6,421 nucleotides of DNA from an uncultured Eubacteriales bacterium (lineage in GTDB: Bacteria > Bacillota > Clostridia > Christensenellales > CAG-138): NCBI GenBank assembly GCA_900546845.1, contig UREK01000055.1, positions 1 through 6,421 on the forward strand, in the 5' to 3' direction. The notes beneath the pieces were generated by a model. It saw only the letters and a list, made by a program, of their open reading frames with translations, made no database searches and had not been told where the DNA came from. The position numbers and the translations under genes were made by a program. Shown in pieces: positions 4,777 to 6,421 of the stretch. Position 1 is the stretch's first letter; the number at the start of each line of letters is the position of its first letter.

Positions 4777-6408
4777 TTAATACATGCCCGGCGCGCCGCC
4801 CATGCCGCCTGCGGGGGCTGCCGGTTCGGGCGCGGGGATGTCGCAGACGAGGCTCTCGGTGGTGAGAACCATTGCGGCGATGGAAGCCGCGTTCTGCAGC
4901 GCGCTGCGGGTGACCTTCGTCGGGTCGATGATGCCCTTGTCAGCCATCATGCCGTATTCATCAGCCTTCGCGTCATAGCCGTAGCCGGGCTTCGCAGCCT
5001 TCTTGATGTTCTCCACGATAACGGAACCTTCAAGGCCCGCGTTCGCAGCGATCTGGCGGACAGGCTCCTCCAGCGCGCGGACGATGATGTTCACGCCGGT
5101 CTTCTCGTCGCCTTCCTTCGCAGCTGCAAGCGCCTTGACGCGGTCGATGACGTTGATGAGCGCAACGCCGCCGCCAGGCACGATGCCTTCTTCCACAGCC
5201 GCGCGGGTCGCGTTGAGTGCGTCCTCAATGCGCAGCTTGGCTTCCTTCATCTCAACTTCCGTAGCAGCGCCGACCGCGATCACGGCTACGCCGCCTGCGA
5301 GCTTCGCCAGGCGCTCCTGGAGCTTCTCCTTGTCGTAATCGGATGTGGTCTCCTCAATCTGCGCACGGATGGAGCTGATGCGCGCCTTGATCTCGGAAGG
5401 ATCGCCAGCGCCCTCGACAATGGTGGTGTTCTCCTTGTCAACCTTTACCTGGCGCGCGGTGCCCAGCTGCGCCACAGTGGTATCCTTGAGTTCAAGGCCG
5501 AGTTCCTCAGAGATGACCTGGCCGCCGGTGAGGATTGCGATGTCCTGCAGCATGGCCTTGCGCCTGTCGCCAAAGCCGGGCGCCTTGACGGCCACGCAGG
5601 TGAATGTGCCGCGCAGCTTGTTCACAACAAGGGTAGCAAGGGCTTCGCCCTCAACGTCCTCGGCGATGATGAGGAGCTTCCGGCCCTGCTGTACAACGGC
5701 TTCGAGCACGGGGAGGATCTCCTGGATGTTGCTGATCTTCTTATCGGTGATGAGGATGTACGGGTTGTCGAGCACAGCCTCCATCTTGTCGGTATCGGTG
5801 ACCATGTAGGCGGAGGCATAGCCGCGGTCAAACTGCATGCCTTCCACGATGTTGAGCTCGGTCTTCATGGTCTTGGATTCCTCGACCGTGATAACGCCGT
5901 CGTTGCCGACCTTCTCCATCGCGTCGCTGATGAGCGCGCCGATGTTCTCGTCGCCCGCAGAAATGGAGGCGACCTGCGCGATAGCCTGCTTGTTCTCGAC
6001 GGGCTTGGAGATCGCCTTCAGGCCCTCGACCGCTTCTTTCACAGCCGCTTCGATGCCGCGCTTGATGCCCATCGGGTTCGCGCCGGCGGCGACGTTCTTC
6101 ATGCCCTCATGGATGACCGCCTGCGCAAGCAGGGTGGCGGTGGTGGTGCCGTCGCCCGCAACGTCGTTGGTCTTGGTGGCGACTTCCTTCACAAGCTGCG
6201 CGCCCATGTTTTCAAACGGGTCTTCGAGCTCGATCTCCTTGGCGATGGTCACGCCGTCGTTGGTGATGAGGGGCGCACCGTATTTCTTATCGAGCACTAC
6301 GTTGCGGCCTTTGGGACCAAGGGTGATCTTGACGGTATCCGCCAGTGCGTTCATGCCGGTCTCAAGGGCGCGGCGTGCTTCTTCGCCATATTTCAACTGC
6401 TTTGCCAT
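4777..6408 (-). CDS. groEL: Chaperonin GroEL (60 kDa, Hsp60)
   Basis: A complete 543-residue GroEL, the subunit of the double-ring cytoplasmic ATPase that encloses unfolded proteins and folds them with the GroES lid. It begins MAKQLKYGEEARRAL and has the nucleotide-binding KITLGPKGRNVVLD (27-40), ITNDGVT with D51, and GDGTTTAT with D86. The catalytic aspartate is D395 in LRIEDALNATRAA, and the family signature AAVEEGIVPGGG is at 402-413. The C-terminus ends GGMGGAPGMY, the flexible tail that projects into the cavity. Length and motifs are normal, with no sign of truncation. The start ATG is preceded by GAGGAAA at the window edge. groES normally lies directly upstream, outside the window. Its regulation (for example a CIRCE/HrcA operator) cannot be judged because the promoter is not included. 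Identity is certain. Confidence 0.99.
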   Translation of the reverse strand: MAKQLKYGEEARRALETGMNALADTVKITLGPKGRNVVLDKKYGAPLITNDGVTIAKEIELEDPFENMGAQLVKEVATKTNDVAGDGTTTATLLAQAVIHEGMKNVAAGANPMGIKRGIEAAVKEAVEGLKAISKPVENKQAIAQVASISAGDENIGALISDAMEKVGNDGVITVEESKTMKTELNIVEGMQFDRGYASAYMVTDTDKMEAVLDNPYILITDKKISNIQEILPVLEAVVQQGRKLLIIAEDVEGEALATLVVNKLRGTFTCVAVKAPGFGDRRKAMLQDIAILTGGQVISEELGLELKDTTVAQLGTARQVKVDKENTTIVEGAGDPSEIKARISSIRAQIEETTSDYDKEKLQERLAKLAGGVAVIAVGAATEVEMKEAKLRIEDALNATRAAVEEGIVPGGGVALINVIDRVKALAAAKEGDEKTGVNIIVRALEEPVRQIAANAGLEGSVIVENIKKAAKPGYGYDAKADEYGMMADKGIIDPTKVTRSALQNAASIAAMVLTTESLVCDIPAPEPAAPAGGMGGAPGMY

Positions 6409-6414
6409 GATGAA

Positions 6415-6421
6415 TTTCCTC
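6415..6421 (-). promoter_or_regulatory. groEL ribosome binding site at the window edge
   Basis: Minus-strand GAGGAAA lies 6 bases before the groEL ATG (6408-6406). It may extend past the window end. Confidence 0.6.

Noticed and set aside
1..6421. CRISPR array, insertion sequence, tRNA/rRNA genes, prophage or attachment sites
   Set aside because: I saw no regularly spaced repeats, transposase or integrase sequence, cloverleaf arrangement or long direct repeats anywhere in the window.

Overview
The window looks like chromosomal DNA from a GC-rich member of the Clostridia, probably an Oscillospirales-type gut anaerobe. The grounds are strong AAGGAGG ribosome binding sites, a compact KdpD lacking the usual N-terminal sensor, an ECF sigma factor paired with a membrane protein of a type common in Clostridia, and a GroEL ending in a Gly-Gly-Met tail. 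The taxonomic call is inference; nothing in the window fixes genus or species.

All five intact genes lie on the minus strand, so transcription runs from right to left. At the right edge is groEL (4777-6408), whose first bases and ribosome binding site are just inside the window; a groES partner would lie beyond it. A very strong hairpin (4721-4748) follows groEL. A short leader of about 110 bases then leads into a two-gene module: an ECF-type sigma factor (4050-4607) and a single-pass membrane protein (2896-4053) that is probably its anti-sigma or sensor partner. The two overlap by ATGA and end at a 15-bp-stem terminator (2835-2869).

The stretch from 2426 to 2895 holds no intact gene. It contains what looks like the decayed remnant of an XRE-type helix-turn-helix regulator on the plus strand and a small orphan plus-strand terminator-like hairpin. 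To its left is a two-component system, kdpD (short form, 803 to about 2398) and kdpE (139-843), overlapping by 41 bases. No kdpFABC transporter gene is visible. The kdpD 5' end carries a good sigma-A-type promoter that lies inside the longest open frame, so the true start is uncertain.

The left edge (1-138) holds two hairpins. One is a clear plus-strand terminator (74-107), implying that a plus-strand gene or transcript from outside the window ends here, convergent with kdpE.

Functionally the window groups a chaperonin, an envelope-signal sigma/anti-sigma module and a two-component sensor, all plausible stress or ion-homeostasis functions. It is mostly ordinary housekeeping and regulatory sequence. 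I found no phage, IS, CRISPR or obviously new multi-gene system. The least explained parts are the ectodomain of the membrane partner, the helix-turn-helix remnant and the start region of kdpD.
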